Of a DNA stretch of 64,000 bases, positions 1-25,125 are shown in pieces (position 1 is the first letter of the stretch; the number at the start of each line of letters is the position of its first letter). Below the pieces are notes generated by a model, which worked only from the letters and a program-made list of their open reading frames with translations, did no database searches and was not told the origin of the DNA. The translations under genes and the position numbers were made by a program. This DNA comes from Phallusia mammillata. Taxonomy: Eukaryota; Chordata; Ascidiacea; Phlebobranchia; Ascidiidae. Location: assembly GCA_003260075.1 (NCBI GenBank), contig QLIY01000229.1, positions 62,001 to 126,000 on the forward strand, in the 5' to 3' direction.

Positions 1-2418
1 TTCATAGTATAGTTACAATATTGAATATGTGTGTTCGTTAGTCAGCCATTGGTCAAAAAACGACCGCAACTCAATTTTAGGTTTCGCCGCGAAACATGCG
101 CCTTACCTCGGCCAAACAAATCCACAGTACCAGACCTAAAAATCGTCGCAGAAGCCTTTTATCCATTGTATTTCGTTGGCAACAACTGGCTTCCTCTGTA
201 GTCGTTGCAACAGATAAATCCACAAAAGTTAGGTTAATCTCAAGAAAATTCAGCCCTTGTCACTTTGCCCACGCTGTGCTGCTCTGCATTATCAGTGTTT
301 TCTTCGGGAGCAGAAGATTTTCTTAACGATTCACACGAAGGCTTATTACACAGGCTAGAAACACTATGTCTTATTGGTACCGTTTCATCAGCAATCTACA
401 AACTGGTACTACAGTAACGCTGCTATTTCGTCTGACATTAAAAGCAAATAGAAAAAAGGTAACACTACAAAACACTTACTGGTGTCTTGCGTGGATACTT
501 GAAAATTCAATAAACCCTAGAAGAGGATAAATTAAACTTTAAATATCGCTGTTACTTTTGCTGGTTCTCAAAGTTAAGTTTAACATAAGAGCTGCGAAAT
601 ATATAACACACCACAAACGCGAAAATTGTTAAACGTACTACCAACTTCAACATGATTAATTAATATGTTTACTACTTACAACAATCCTGAAAATGATACA
701 ATCTGTCGACTCAACTTGGCTTTGTCATTTAATTACATTAAAACAAAAATACATTCTTAATCACTTGACCGCAGCTCCCTGATAACATACTAACGCTAAC
801 AGACCATCGCGGCACAATCACTGAAGAAATTAACTGTTTCTGTCCGGCGAAAAACGTCGGCATATCTGTTAGCCAACTCAATGCATAGTTTTTCCTTTTT
901 CAGCGGCTATCATCGACGCCGCGGCGACGGGACGCCACCACGTGCCGCGGTTTCAGCGATCAAGTGCTGTTCAGACTTCTTAAAATGAAACAAAGCTGCC
1001 AGCAAAAGTTGACTCACATTAACCGCACTGTAAACTACGATATTCAGGCCACGTTTATGGCTTGTTACCGAACAATGGTCATTGCTCAAAGTTTACCTTA
1101 GTTCATTCATGATTGTCTAGGTTTGCAGAATTGTTTATGTGTTCTAAATGCAGTTGTATATGTAATCACAAGTCCACAGCTACAAACTCGTTATTAAAGC
1201 AAGTTCGTTTAGTTGTTTGTCAACAATGCATTCATTAAACTAAATATTTTTTGACAAAACTAGTCCCTAAAGTACAAAAATATGTTTTACATGTTAAAGA
1301 ACCCCTTGCATGGTGAGTTAACTATTTAGTTAACCGACTTATGTCATGATAATAATAAGCTTAAGCAAATTATAGTAACTAAACTGTGCTTCAAGACAAT
1401 CCCAACAACTCTTACCTACAAATCTAACATAAACCTTTGTTTATCTGATTCTGTCATCAACGATTATACCAAACGCACACGTGCTTGTCAACAGAAAACA
1501 GACAACCGTTCGCGGTAAATTTTATTGATCAAGAGTCGCCACCTAGAGGCAACGAAAAGGTTTTAAAATTAATTTGCTTCCTTTTTTCCGACGTAGGTCC
1601 TTCTTTAAGAATAGTACTGCTTCGTAAAAACTGAAACAATATATTAAACCAATTTACATAATACTATGACTTGACGGATTTTGTTTGCCAAACCGGTTTT
1701 GTTGTTTTGAGTTGATTCGCCTCACCACTAGCTTTTGATTGTACAGTAGTCTTACGTTGCGATTCCGTGAAATCAGTGCGGAGGTCGCTGTTACGTTTTC
1801 TTTTTCGCCTCAAAGACCGCGCAACTGAAATCTAAACCCGTAATTTATTTTAAATTCCAGCGACTTAAACCACAGAAGTGGTGTGTTATTACACGCTATA
1901 CGATAAACTAATGTAGCACTTATTTAACCTATCACAACTATAAAGGCAGACCAACATGTCAAAAAAGACCCAACAATATGTTTTTCAATTTGAAAATATC
2001 ACCTGTTCTGACATATTGTCTGACGTTACTCGATTATTTGTCCCATTGGCACCTTCAGTGGAGAATCCTTGGTTTGTTTCTTTGTCCTGGCGAAGGTCTG
2101 TCATTCCAATTTTGCGCTCCAGCAAGTGAAAATCCTCATTTTCACTGTTTTAAAAAAACACGACCAATTAAAAACCTGTTCACTTTTACACGGTGAATTA
2201 GTTCATTCTTCACCTTGATTTAGGCATTTTTTGCTTTCCATACAAGATAAAACTTTAATAAAAACAAATTCTCTCCGTTTTATATTTTATATTTCCCTTT
2301 GTCATTTTCAACTGCACATTATGACGACATAAATGTTTTGTTTGCGAAAATTGCGTGTTTCCATCAAATCAATTTAAGGTAAAAAAAAGTCATTATTTAA
2401 AGAAATTCTGGAATTAAA
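1..2418. other. Intergenic / upstream region, no gene seen
   Basis: No reading frame here has recognisable protein content. The longest open frames (76 aa at 96-326, 72 aa at 1978-2196) have no family signature and no supporting splice pattern. A short CpG- and GC-rich patch at about 900-960 stands out from AT-rich surroundings and could belong to a promoter of a gene outside or near the left edge. The last few hundred bases are very AT-rich and lead directly into the start codon of the TSSK-like kinase at 2419. Confidence 0.6.
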
Positions 2419-5063
<2,645 letters not shown>

Positions 5064-5129
5064 AGTAAAGCTGATCACGGCAGCTCTAAACTCTTGAAGG
5101 AAAAACTGTCAAACAAATAGTGTTAGTGC

Positions 5130-5135
5130 AATAAA
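5130..5135 (+). terminator. Poly(A) signal of the TSSK-like gene
   Basis: A canonical AATAAA lies 67 bases after the TAG stop at 5061-5063 in an AT-rich stretch. It is the only canonical hexamer on this strand directly after the stop, before the convergent RING-NHL gene begins. Confidence 0.7.
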
Positions 5136-5541
5136 AGCGATGTCGATAAAAATCTATTCTTCGCAGAACTGACTTCTACACGCTAACAAGATTCGTGCAA
5201 CCAACAGGTTGAGGAAAACACGAAAAGTTTTTGTCCTAATGCATATTATCACTCAATAAGAAAGGTTTTTTTGTTTTTACAGTCGTTTTTTTCGCATCAC
5301 AGCATCATAAATTAAGAGAGAAAGGAACGGTCAACAAGTTATGGTTACGTATGAACTGTGAGGTATAAAACAACCTTACACAAAAAATGCTACAACATAA
5401 CATAACAAAGTATCAAAAATATTGCTGCAACCCACAACGCTGACGTCATCATGCTTGGCACAGTGACGTAATTCTTTACAACATGCTTTACACAGTGACG
5501 AAAAAATCGGCAATGCTGAAGTCACACACATGACTCTCTGA

Positions 5542-8500
5542 TCAGAAAATCTGTATTCGGTGATTTTCGCGGTCGCTGACTGCAATGTCATTGTTGCTTA
5601 GCAACGCGACTCCCTCGATGCCTTTCATTTGACCGGGCGCAGGACCCCACGAACCAAAACCAGCCACGTACGTACCGTCGCTGGTATAAACCTGAATGTA
5701 GCACGGTACTTGTGAAATCAAAGAACAAAAATAAGCCAAACTGTTTTCTAACTTTCGCTTTAGTATTGCGGTACCCATTAAACCAGTGGTTCTTAACCTT
5801 TTTTCCTTGCTGCACCCCTTTCAAATCACCAACTAATTTTCGCACCCCCTTCTGTAATTGCTTAAATAGAATGGACCTAACCAACCTTAATGAATCAGCA
5901 TCCCCGCACCCCCTAGGAACAGTTCTCGCACCCCAGGTTAAGAACCCCTGCATTAAACAGAAGTCAATTCGCTACCTCAATTTAGCGAAACTCTGAGTTA
6001 ATCTAATGCGACAAAAACCCACACTACAAGGCATTAGGTCTCTGGGAACAACCGACGTCCGAGTTCAGTCTTGACTAGCAATTACAAATCTCACCTGCAC
6101 CCTGTTATTGCCGCTATCCCCGACAACGATATTTCCATGACGATCCACAGCGACACCACGTGGATATTTAAGCAATCCATCAGCCGATCCTTCTCTGCCG
6201 AACTTAAGTAGAAATCTTCCGTATTTGTCGAAAACCTGGATTCGGTGGTTGCCACTATCACTTACAATTACCTGGTAAGAGGAAAAGATAAAATAATTGA
6301 TAAAGTATGATCTTTGTTGATCCCTGTTGCTAAGTGGGTAAAGTTGATTTTAAAAACGCGTATGTTGAGCAGGTTACAACTTGGGGCCCGAGTTTCATAT
6401 TACCCAAATACATCCACACCAGTACAAGATGCTAAAATGGGCTAACTCACACATCAAAGCAACTCGAAGGCAACACAGAAGCTTAGACACCAAAACTATT
6501 AACAAATACAAAACTGCCATTGATGGTCATACTTTGTTGTCGTTTGTTACTGCGATGTAGTGAGGACTATCAAACTGAGAGTCGCAGGATCCAATGCGAC
6601 CAAACTTACGAATGAACTGTCCATCCAACGTAAAAATCTGCGTCAATCAAAGAAACGAAGTTAAACAAAACACGGCATATGGGAAAAGGGGTTTTGATTT
6701 GACACACCAAAGAGATTAAACTACCTGTATTCTGTGGTTGTCTTTGTCACACACGTATACAAATCCCATATTGTCTGTAGCGACACCCCACGGATAGCTG
6801 AGTTCGCCTTCACCTGCACAAGGCTTTTTGGTGAAAATAGCTCGAAAAATTTCGTACGCTCGATTCGGCAATCCTTTATGTAGTTCAGACGCTTTCGGTT
6901 AAAATGCCATATTTTACATGATTAGTCCAAACATGTTTAGCAGCGTACAAACTTTAGGATAATATGACCGGATTATAATTGTTCCTTTTTGTTTTACACG
7001 GGTTATGATACTGGAAATTACACAAAGGGCCAATTTTTAAGTTTTTACAATTTTTCTTACCAGTTCCTTCTTGTCCAAACATTCGAATAAATCTTCCCAT
7101 GCTGTCAAATATCTGTACACGATGATTGTAGCGATCAGTGGTGATAACCCAGCCCTGCAACAAAAAATTTTTAAAATACATTTTCTTCCCCAAAATTGCG
7201 ACGTTATGACAGAACTTAAGACCAAGTTAGTAGGTCTCAAGTCGCCTGCTTGCGTATTTGTTGAATGTCATATGTGTGCACATCTAATTATCCTAAAGTT
7301 TAACAGGACCAACGACTTTGTCAATTAGCTTGTTTCTTACTAAACCAACATCTTTGTCTGTAACGTACTTCTTTTTCTGTAATGTAATACTGATTGTGTT
7401 TTGAAATGGACAAAAATATTGTAAAAAGCATAGTAAAAGTATAAAAAAGCGTGCAAATGCAAAAATTATTTACAAATGTCATCAGTTTTACACACAAAAA
7501 ACAGTAGTTTCTCTCACAATAAATATTTGGTTACAGTTTCGAAAACACAAACCGCTCTGCGGCGAAATGGTGACAAACCACTCTTGGATATCCACTTATG
7601 ACCTCATTTACCGGGTCTGTTGTCGTAAGTGGATTTCTCACTTTACATTTAAGTGTTCACAGCTAAATACGCGTATAGTACCTGGGCTGTAACGTGAACC
7701 CCGGACACACAGTCAAACTGGCCCTCGTCTGTACCGTAACCACCAAATGTCAAAGCTGGTTCACCACTGGATTCGTATAGCTGCAAATATATGAGATGTA
7801 AAGTATACCTGAATGCCAGGTTTGCCAAAAAAGCTCAATTTAAATTCCTTTGGCCGCTGAATATAGAGTGTTTCATGTGAATGTGGTTAGCAAGCCATTT
7901 TCAGCTGCGAGTACACTAAAGCAAACCTCATGCCTTTAGTTGGTTGTTGTTTTGCTTTTGTCAAGTACAAAACGCCAAATAGTTCACAATCTCTTGTATG
8001 GATCTATATTTAAACTTTGGAAATGTAGTTTCAACGATTGCAACAAGGGTTTGTTTATAGGCCGTTGTATGATGTTTTATGAGGTGTGCAAATTCATGGC
8101 AACCTTGACATTTAATCAGGCTAACAGTTAATTATCATGAGTCTCCTGCTATTACACGAAGAGTAAATCAACAAATGACAAAAATCCAAACAGTCGCACT
8201 TTCTGCGTCAATCGAAAGGAAGGAAAATAGCCTCATTGTTTCTTTACTTTTACCACCCAGCGACCCTAAAACAACAACACTGTAGAGGAATAACGCAGAG
8301 ACAAAGGCAGGCTATTTTCTTTAAAGAACCGCGATTTACTGATCAAAGACCTCTGGTGGGCAAATATTTTAAGAGGGATACCTTTACCAAGTGGCACAGA
8401 TCAAAGCACAGTAACTGGCGCGCAGGTGCTTCAAGCGTCAACCACTTATGTTGTGAGACTTCAGCAGTTACAAAGCATCTCAAATTTCTAATATTGAAAT

Positions 8501-11500
8501 GCGACCTGCGGTTCTGGGTGGCCTTGTAAGAGTGGGGACAACAATGTAGGATGTGTTGTGTTGTGTGAACACCAGCACTTCTGGTGTGAAAATTTATATT
8601 TGCTTTACTGTTCCCTTTTCTGTAACACACGGCATTGTTTTTAACGTAGGACCGATTATAATTTTACTTCATGCGAACATTGGTTGCAAGCTACGATTTC
8701 TAACTTGTGCACGATTCTTTGGCACTGTTTGTCGTTGTTGTGAAATATATTTATATATATCTTTTGACTCATGATCATATAATAAACTATACACAGTTGC
8801 AAGCACTAACAATAATCGTTAATTGCAACAAAGGGGTCCCGTGTCATTGGCCAAAATTAAATGGTTTCTTGTTAAACATTTCGGGGGGGGGGGGGATATA
8901 ATTTTACTTCATGCGAACATTGGTTGCAAGTTACGATTTCTAACTTGTGCACGATTCTTCAGCACTGTTTGTTGTTTTCAGATACTGAATATGCCATATT
9001 ACTAAGGTTATATATATATATATCTTAAATAAACGGTGGATGAATTCAGACTCATCAAAGTTTTCAGTATTTTAGTATACGTGACTGTTGTCTTCATTCC
9101 TCATGCTGAATCTCTTGTGACTCATGATCACATAATAAACTATACACAGTTGCAAGCACTCATAATAATCGTTAATTACAACAAAGGGCCCCCGTGTCAT
9201 TGGCCAAAATTAAATGGTTTCTTGTTAAACATTTCGGGACCAGGTGTGGTTCGGATGTGGGTGCATTGTTTCAAAATTGAAGTAAGAAATATTTCCGAAC
9301 AACTGCGATCATACACGTAATTCAGTTCTGCAACTGGAATATGGCACGAGTACAGAACCAGTACTTAACAAAAAAACTTACATGTATTCTGTGGTTGCTA
9401 CTGTCAGCCACAGCGATTCTGTCGTTAAGTGAAGCAGCAACGCCACGAGGCCAGTTGAGACAGCCAATATCGCTCCCCTTTTGTCCAAACCAGCTGAAAA
9501 AACAACTACTGTAAAAAACAGTGAATACAAAGTACGATGTTTCGTACAATGGGTGACATGAAATATTAATTAGGGAGCTTAAGGTGGCGCGTTCAGCCTT
9601 AGGTGCGATCTGTAATGCCAAAAAACAATGAATATTATAGTAGGCTGATTAGCCTAAAATTTTGTAAGGCTTTGTATAGTGACAATACTATATTATTGTT
9701 TGTATTGACCTCGTAAAACGCCACAGGCGAATGCGTAGATTAATTAACCATTACTTTATTTTTAAGTTTGTTTGTTCCTAACGGAAAAGCATATTTTTGA
9801 AAATAATACCAATCCCTAACACTGATATTTTTCACAGTTTAAATTGGAATACAAAATAACACATTTTGACAATATAGCAGTTTAACAAATACCATAAGCA
9901 AGTACCAAAGCAGCAGTAACTGAACTGAGAATAACATAACGAATATAAATCACCTTTTTACTGGGCCCTTTGAGCGATATTGCCACAAAGTGCCCCGCAC
10001 ACTGGCATACTGTACAGATGACGGAGAATCACCAGCTTGGACAGGGTCACCTCCACCAAGCCGGGTAAGTTCAGGGGCCTGTAGGCGATATGACGTTCTT
10101 CTGGGTCGAGGCATTCGGGTCGGGTGTGATGAGGCACCTACAGATCGGTGGGCAAACCATAGGGTAAACAAACTCGAAAACACCATCCAATATCTATAGG
10201 TTCTTTTGTTTTTTGTACTGAAACCAATGGAATAAGTATGTCACACATTTTCTATTGACCCTAAAATGCACAATGTGGGTCTTGTTGCAGTTTGCACAAT
10301 GGTGTTCAGCATTAAGAATGCAAAACTTTAACCCTATGAGTCGAGTTTATTTCTCCGGCAAAACTATCAAAACTATACAAATGTTGTTGGACAAGAACAG
10401 TTTAACTATTACAGGGCAGCAGTTATGACATAAGAACAGATCACAAAAATAACTAAAAATATGAAGAAGCTTTCACCTGGCACAGGCAAGTTGGTCATAT
10501 TTCTTTGTGAGTTATTGGTATCCACCAAACTTTCGTGGGGACTGTAACTGCTATTGGATGGAGACGGCGAGTAGCCTGGGATCACTGTGTCGCTCGGAGA
10601 CAATGAAAATGAGGGGACATATGACTCCATGATCTCTGCCAACGAAACACATTTTTCAGTTGAATCCGCAGAATTTGCAGTCTGGACATTTAAAACATTT
10701 TTAGTGCTAAGTAACGCATGTGTGTGCGTAAAACACATAGGTTTTCGACTAAGCTCCGACACCTTCATGGTATGGCCTTCACAACGATCCACACAGCCAC
10801 ACTTTTGGAAACTTATATGTTACAGCAGATAGTTTGAAACGTTTGTAAATACGATGTGAAAATCAGATCAAAGTAACAAACCAGTTCTCCTGCGACCGTG
10901 CGGACCTTGCTGCATCGCCCTGTGTATTTCAACATCATTGATTTCAGGGTCAGATCCCAGTGAGAACGAAAGTCGTGAGGGGATATTCACAGTGATTTCA
11001 CCAAAAGAGCCGACAGCGCTCAGCAGTGATCGCTCGCCCTCGTTGCGAAACTGTTGAATAGGTACAGGTAAACAAAGTCTTAGACAAATATTGGAGTTGC
11101 AAAATGGAGATGGCATAAATCTTTTGTGTCTATATTTGATATTAAAGAATAGGGGGACAATATGTACACAGGAACATGCAACTTTTGGACAACATCTTAC
11201 ATTAGACAACAAATCTTAGTGCTTAAAACAATAGAGTATATTTCATCCAGTAAAGATACATGAAATGTCCATAAGCTAAAAAAAATATTAACATGAGTTA
11301 GCTTAGAAATAGTATGTATATACGTGTGTGTAGCAACCAGTTATTGTGAGTAACAACCAGTCAACATGTGTAGCAACCAGAGTTTAAAATATACAACATA
11401 ACAAAGGTGACAAACCTATTCAAATGGAACTCATTCAAGCACAAAAACAATATAATCATAAAAGAAAAACAAAACACAAAGGTACACATAACAAGTGTTT

Positions 11501-13119
11501 AGATTAAGTATTTCTTGCAAAATTCTAATTTAAGCTACAATGTCCAAAAGAATTTAAAAAAATGAAAACAATAATGACAGCACTTGTAATCATGATGTTC
11601 AAATACCTTTACATTGTGGGCTATCTTATCTTCTATATTGGATGAAATCAGTTTAAGATTTCTTAAATGTTCGTTGCTTTGCTGTGTCAGCAACGAGGTT
11701 TCAGAAGGAGACAGCACTTCTGGACTAAAAAATTAAGTGTTTATCAGAAACATTCAATTGCAACTCAAAAACAAACATAATAAGGTACTTTTCAGATTCT
11801 GTAAAAAGTTTGCATTTCTTCTCAGCAGTATCACAGTGACTGTTGACCATTGCCATTTCCATCTCCATGTTTTCTTGTTCTATCCTTAGCTGACTATAAA
11901 GAACAAAGGGGTTTTGTCACTTCACCCATAACTTACTAACCTTTTTCCACCACTGCCTACTTTTTTAAATGTTAAAAAATATGTGTACATATTTGCCCAC
12001 AAACACAATTCAATGATTTTATGACCAAATTTGTATCACTCACTTCGTTTTACAAAATGTCCACAGACAGATGGTACCCCCCTGGTTGCACATCTCTAAC
12101 TTTGTATTATTATTTGCAATCATTAAAAACATTTTATAATGGCAAGCTGTAGTAATATTTGATAGTGTCATATCCAAATCAAAAGTAATAATCATACTGT
12201 ATTTCTGTTGCTACAAATGAGTCAATCTGATCATGAAGATTTTGTTGCCTTGCTTTCAGTTTTGCCATGCAGTGATCAATAGCCTGTTTGAGCAAAAACA
12301 TGTGTTGTGTAAGTAACAAGTGTAAGTACCAATTTATTAGCAAACATGCATAAAGGATGGTACCTGATCTACATCTTCTTTCACTGAAGATGCAAGAGTA
12401 CTTGACTTTAATTGTTTTTCTTCCAAATCTGATATCATGTCAGCTAATTTTGGCAGCAATCTCTTGAGCTAAAAAAAATTTTCATAGTTTTTCTGCAATA
12501 AGGGTATTCAGTATACCAGGTCAAGACAATTTTTTTACCTGGTTAATCGACCTGGAAAGGGACTGAACCAATTGCTGTAAGTGGACTTGTGTACAAGATG
12601 AACATAATTTCTTTTCACAGTGACTACACTTTTTCGGTGTGCAATTTTCTTGTAGGCATTCCTGAAAACAGAATCATCAATATTAAAAGTATTTTTTATT
12701 TTATTTGAAGCACCAGATCACTAACTTGGCAAGCCTCTTTAAGTTGAGGGCTTTTGTTTTTAGGAAGCTCCAAGATTGCAACCATAGTTAGATTGTTGGG
12801 TAATCCTGATATTCCATTCTTAGGTAGTCTATGTGTTGATCTACACTGAGGGCATCTGATACTGTAAAATTTCACATATGTTTTTAGTGTTAGATGTTAT
12901 CACAGTATTAAGTGTAAAAAAATTAACACATAAAAACTGGGAAAGAAATTATAGAAAGAACAGTTTTAGAAAATTGTCTATTATTTACCTTTTTTCTATC
13001 ACAAGTTTCTGTAAACAAGGCTTCATGCAAAATGTATGCTGACATGGTAAAATTTTTGGCTGCTTGTAGCGGTCCAGGCAAACAGCACATGTTATTAATT
13101 CCTCAAACTGTTTGTCCAT
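5542..13119 (-). CDS. RING / NHL-repeat E3 ubiquitin ligase (TRIM-NHL, NHL-1/thin-like)
   Basis: Likely ubiquitin E3 ligase with a substrate-binding NHL propeller. Exons in transcription order: 13119-12989, 12861-12726, 12661-12539, 12468-12364, 12283-12198, 11893-11789, 11724-11607, 11050-10882, about 10776-10477, 10137-9954, 9493-9382, 7780-7682, 7154-7061, 6813-6725, 6637-6533, 6271-6095, 5691-5542; about 760 aa. The N-terminal RING has C11, C14, C26, H28, C31, C35, C47 and C50, with [12 protein letters not shown], the unusual C-x3-C spacing known from thin (Drosophila) and NHL-1 (worm). A short zinc-binding segment (C-x2-C then C-x2-C-x3-H, exon 12661-12539) replaces a full B-box. Coiled-coil exons and a Ser/Pro-rich linker follow. 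Six NHL repeats (about 487-760) carry NHRI, NHRV or NNRV cores and end at IQIF-stop. The acceptor of exon 10776-10477 was chosen by phase and has a weak polypyrimidine tract. The gene converges on the TSSK gene and lies 0.9 kb from the end of PEX6. Confidence 0.88.
5784..5950. mobile_element. hAT-type MITE with perfect 8-bp target-site duplication
   Basis: A 167-bp element begins CAGTGGTTCTTAACC and ends GGTTAAGAACCCCTG, which are imperfect terminal inverted repeats. It is flanked by the identical 8-mer CATTAAAC at 5776-5783 and 5951-5958, the duplication length typical of hAT transposases. It encodes nothing and must have been moved in trans. It sits in the last intron of the RING-NHL gene (between exons 6271-6095 and 5691-5542). 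The interior is C-rich on the plus strand (repeated GCACCCC). Confidence 0.88.
8654..9238. repeat. Side-by-side allelic copies joined by a 13-G run (intron of RING-NHL gene)
   Basis: Bases 8654-8882 are repeated at 8896-9238 with scattered substitutions, and a run of 13 G at 8883-8895 lies between them. The natural sequence at the join ends CGGG (seen again near 9235), so ten extra G were added. The second copy holds roughly 110 extra bases in its middle, including an AT dinucleotide run near 9010, so the two versions differ by an indel as well as by point changes. The duplication is inside the long intron between exons 9493-9382 and 7780-7682 and does not affect coding sequence. Confidence 0.8.
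11320..11385. repeat. Short degenerate tandem repeat, unit about 22 bp
   Basis: The motif GTGTAGCAACCAG, or a close variant, occurs three times at roughly 22-bp spacing in the intron between the RING-NHL exons 11724-11607 and 11050-10882. It is too short and imperfect for any functional reading. Confidence 0.5.
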
Positions 13120-13645
13120 GATCTACACTTGGTCGTCACCCTCGCATTTGTAACATGCAACTTTACAATGTACAGATAGGTCGCGCGTCGGTGGTTAACT
13201 TCAAGTGTAGGCTAAAGTACTTGAACTTCTCGAGTGGCTTTATATCTTCCTGGTTTTGCCGTCCCCGAACTGTTTCGGGACCAACATTGCAATATGTTCC
13301 ACGTCGCGTTGGGATCTTAAGGGGCTGGTTTGAACGAGGCTTGACCGGATTTAGGATCACAACGTAGGTCGGTTTGTTGAACTCAGACTCCTCGGAAACA
13401 CCAACTTGGCAACCGAACGCTAAACTGCGAAAGTGCTTGTTTGGGGATTTCCCTATTTTGAAATAACAAACCCAACTTACGACAAATCTATTTTAGACAA
13501 GGTTATGGAAAATTTCTAAAACATTGTGCCGATCGTCCAAAAAGCAGTACAATTACCCCAAAACAAATCTTTCCCTGATAATTTAAGAACTAACTGGTTC
13601 ATGAAGCATTGTCTACTCAGCCTAGACTCACCTATTTAAAGTCGC

Positions 13646-13700
13646 CCAAATGGCCGAGTGGCTTGCGCAGCCGCCTTGATTTCAGCTCTCTAAACAGGAA
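13646..13700 (+). repeat. tRNA-like fragment, possibly the head of a tRNA-derived SINE
   Basis: The motif TGGCCGAGTGGC, a good RNA polymerase III A-box as found in class II (Leu/Ser) tRNAs, is preceded by GTCGCC as in such tRNAs. No convincing anticodon arm or canonical B-box follows, so this is not an intact tRNA gene. It may be a decayed tRNA-derived element or chance. Confidence 0.3.
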
Positions 13701-13896
13701 ATTTACGCCGCGTTGCTCCAACCATAGACTAGAAAATACTTTTTGTCTCTCTTGCCCGCCCACCGAGGATAAACAGGAACAAACAAACAATACACGCTTC
13801 GGATAACTAGGCTATCTATGTCTTTTTTGTAAAATTTATGTTTTATACAACAGCAAAAAAATCCAGCCATTTTCCTCGCAGAAAAGCAGATCATCT

Positions 13897-13902
13897 TTTA
13901 TT
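13897..13902 (-). terminator. Poly(A) signal of PEX6
   Basis: AATAAA on the minus strand (TTTATT on the plus strand) lies about 100 bases beyond the PEX6 stop codon at 14005-14003. Confidence 0.65.
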
Positions 13903-14002
13903 GCACAGCGCTTCGGTATAACATTTGCCCGTACAATTAAAATCACAGTTAAAAACACGAGCAACTGGTGGCTCTCATCACACCATGTGATAAGGCAGCT
14001 TA

Positions 14003-24168
<10,166 letters not shown>

Positions 24169-25125
24169 TTTGACAGAAATGTATTTTTATCACCTGTTTG
24201 TCAGCATTATTATACCCTATGTTAGTCTGCAGGGAAAATAAGGAATTGCAAAATCTTTCATGAATAAATCGATGTGTACGGAAAATTGGGACAGTTGCAA
24301 CAAAACCATGGAGAATTTGCAAACAGATAAGGTAACAAAACAAATAAAATGAAGACACCTAATGCACAATCACATCAGAAATGCACAAAAATTTGAACAT
24401 TTTTTTAAAGTGAAAAATCGACATCCAAATAACAGTTTAGTAACAGGTGAAAACGGGCTTCTATTTAAAAGAAAAACAATCTAAATTTAATTGTCCAACT
24501 GTGTAGAAGCATAACAAAACACTAAAATCAAATACTGTAACCGACTTTAGAAGATATGTAAAATGTGTAAAAACAGAAACAGTGTACCAATTTGCTTGAA
24601 AAAATATAAAAGTGAGATGAAACAATAATTTAACAGTTGTGAATGAAAAACTGTTCTGAAAAGATAATGATTGAAAGGGGGGGGGGGATTTGCTTGAAAA
24701 AATATAAAAGTGTTTAACAGTTGTGAATGAAAAACTGTTCTGAAAAGATAATGATTGAAAATATGAGAATGATCCTACCAACCATGGCAATGATATAATA
24801 TTTTTGAATGTAACAGTTGTATGTTTACATATTCATTATGTAACATTTATTTTGTATTTGATATGTTTTCATTATATAACAGTTGTGGACATGAAACTAA
24901 TCTGAAAGAATGTAAATTGAGATTGATCCTAACCAACAATAGCAATGATATAATGCATTTGAGATCAACCTTAGCCTAATTGATAAAATTGATACATACT
25001 AGAATGTGTTCGCATAAATTTATGAGAGTTTTTATCATGCGACATGGACTTTTGAGCAATAAATGCACAGCACAAAACAAAAAGAGATATTTTTACACTG
25101 GCAGTTGAATGTCAGTTTAGTGACT
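24169..25125. other. Spacer between LRPAP1 and PEX6, with an allelic duplication
   Basis: AT-rich, with no coding content. It must contain the PEX6 promoter and leader, since PEX6 reads leftward from 24168. About 80 bp at 24591-24676 recur at 24688-24762 across an 11-G run (24677-24687). A minus-strand AATAAA at 24846-24851 may serve LRPAP1, but it is far (about 275 bases) from the stop and uncertain. Confidence 0.6.

Larger units (their letters stand above)
13120..14002. other. Intergenic spacer between the RING-NHL gene and PEX6
   Basis: About 0.88 kb that should hold the promoter and 5' leader of the RING-NHL gene (start codon at 13119, minus strand) and the 3' end of PEX6. Short open frames on both strands (13155-13367 and 13163-13360) overlap each other and look like chance. 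A tRNA-like fragment and the PEX6 poly(A) signal are listed separately. Confidence 0.6.

Noticed and set aside
13646..13700. Functional tRNA-Leu or tRNA-Ser gene
   Set aside because: The A-box is good but there is no convincing anticodon arm, T-arm or B-box.
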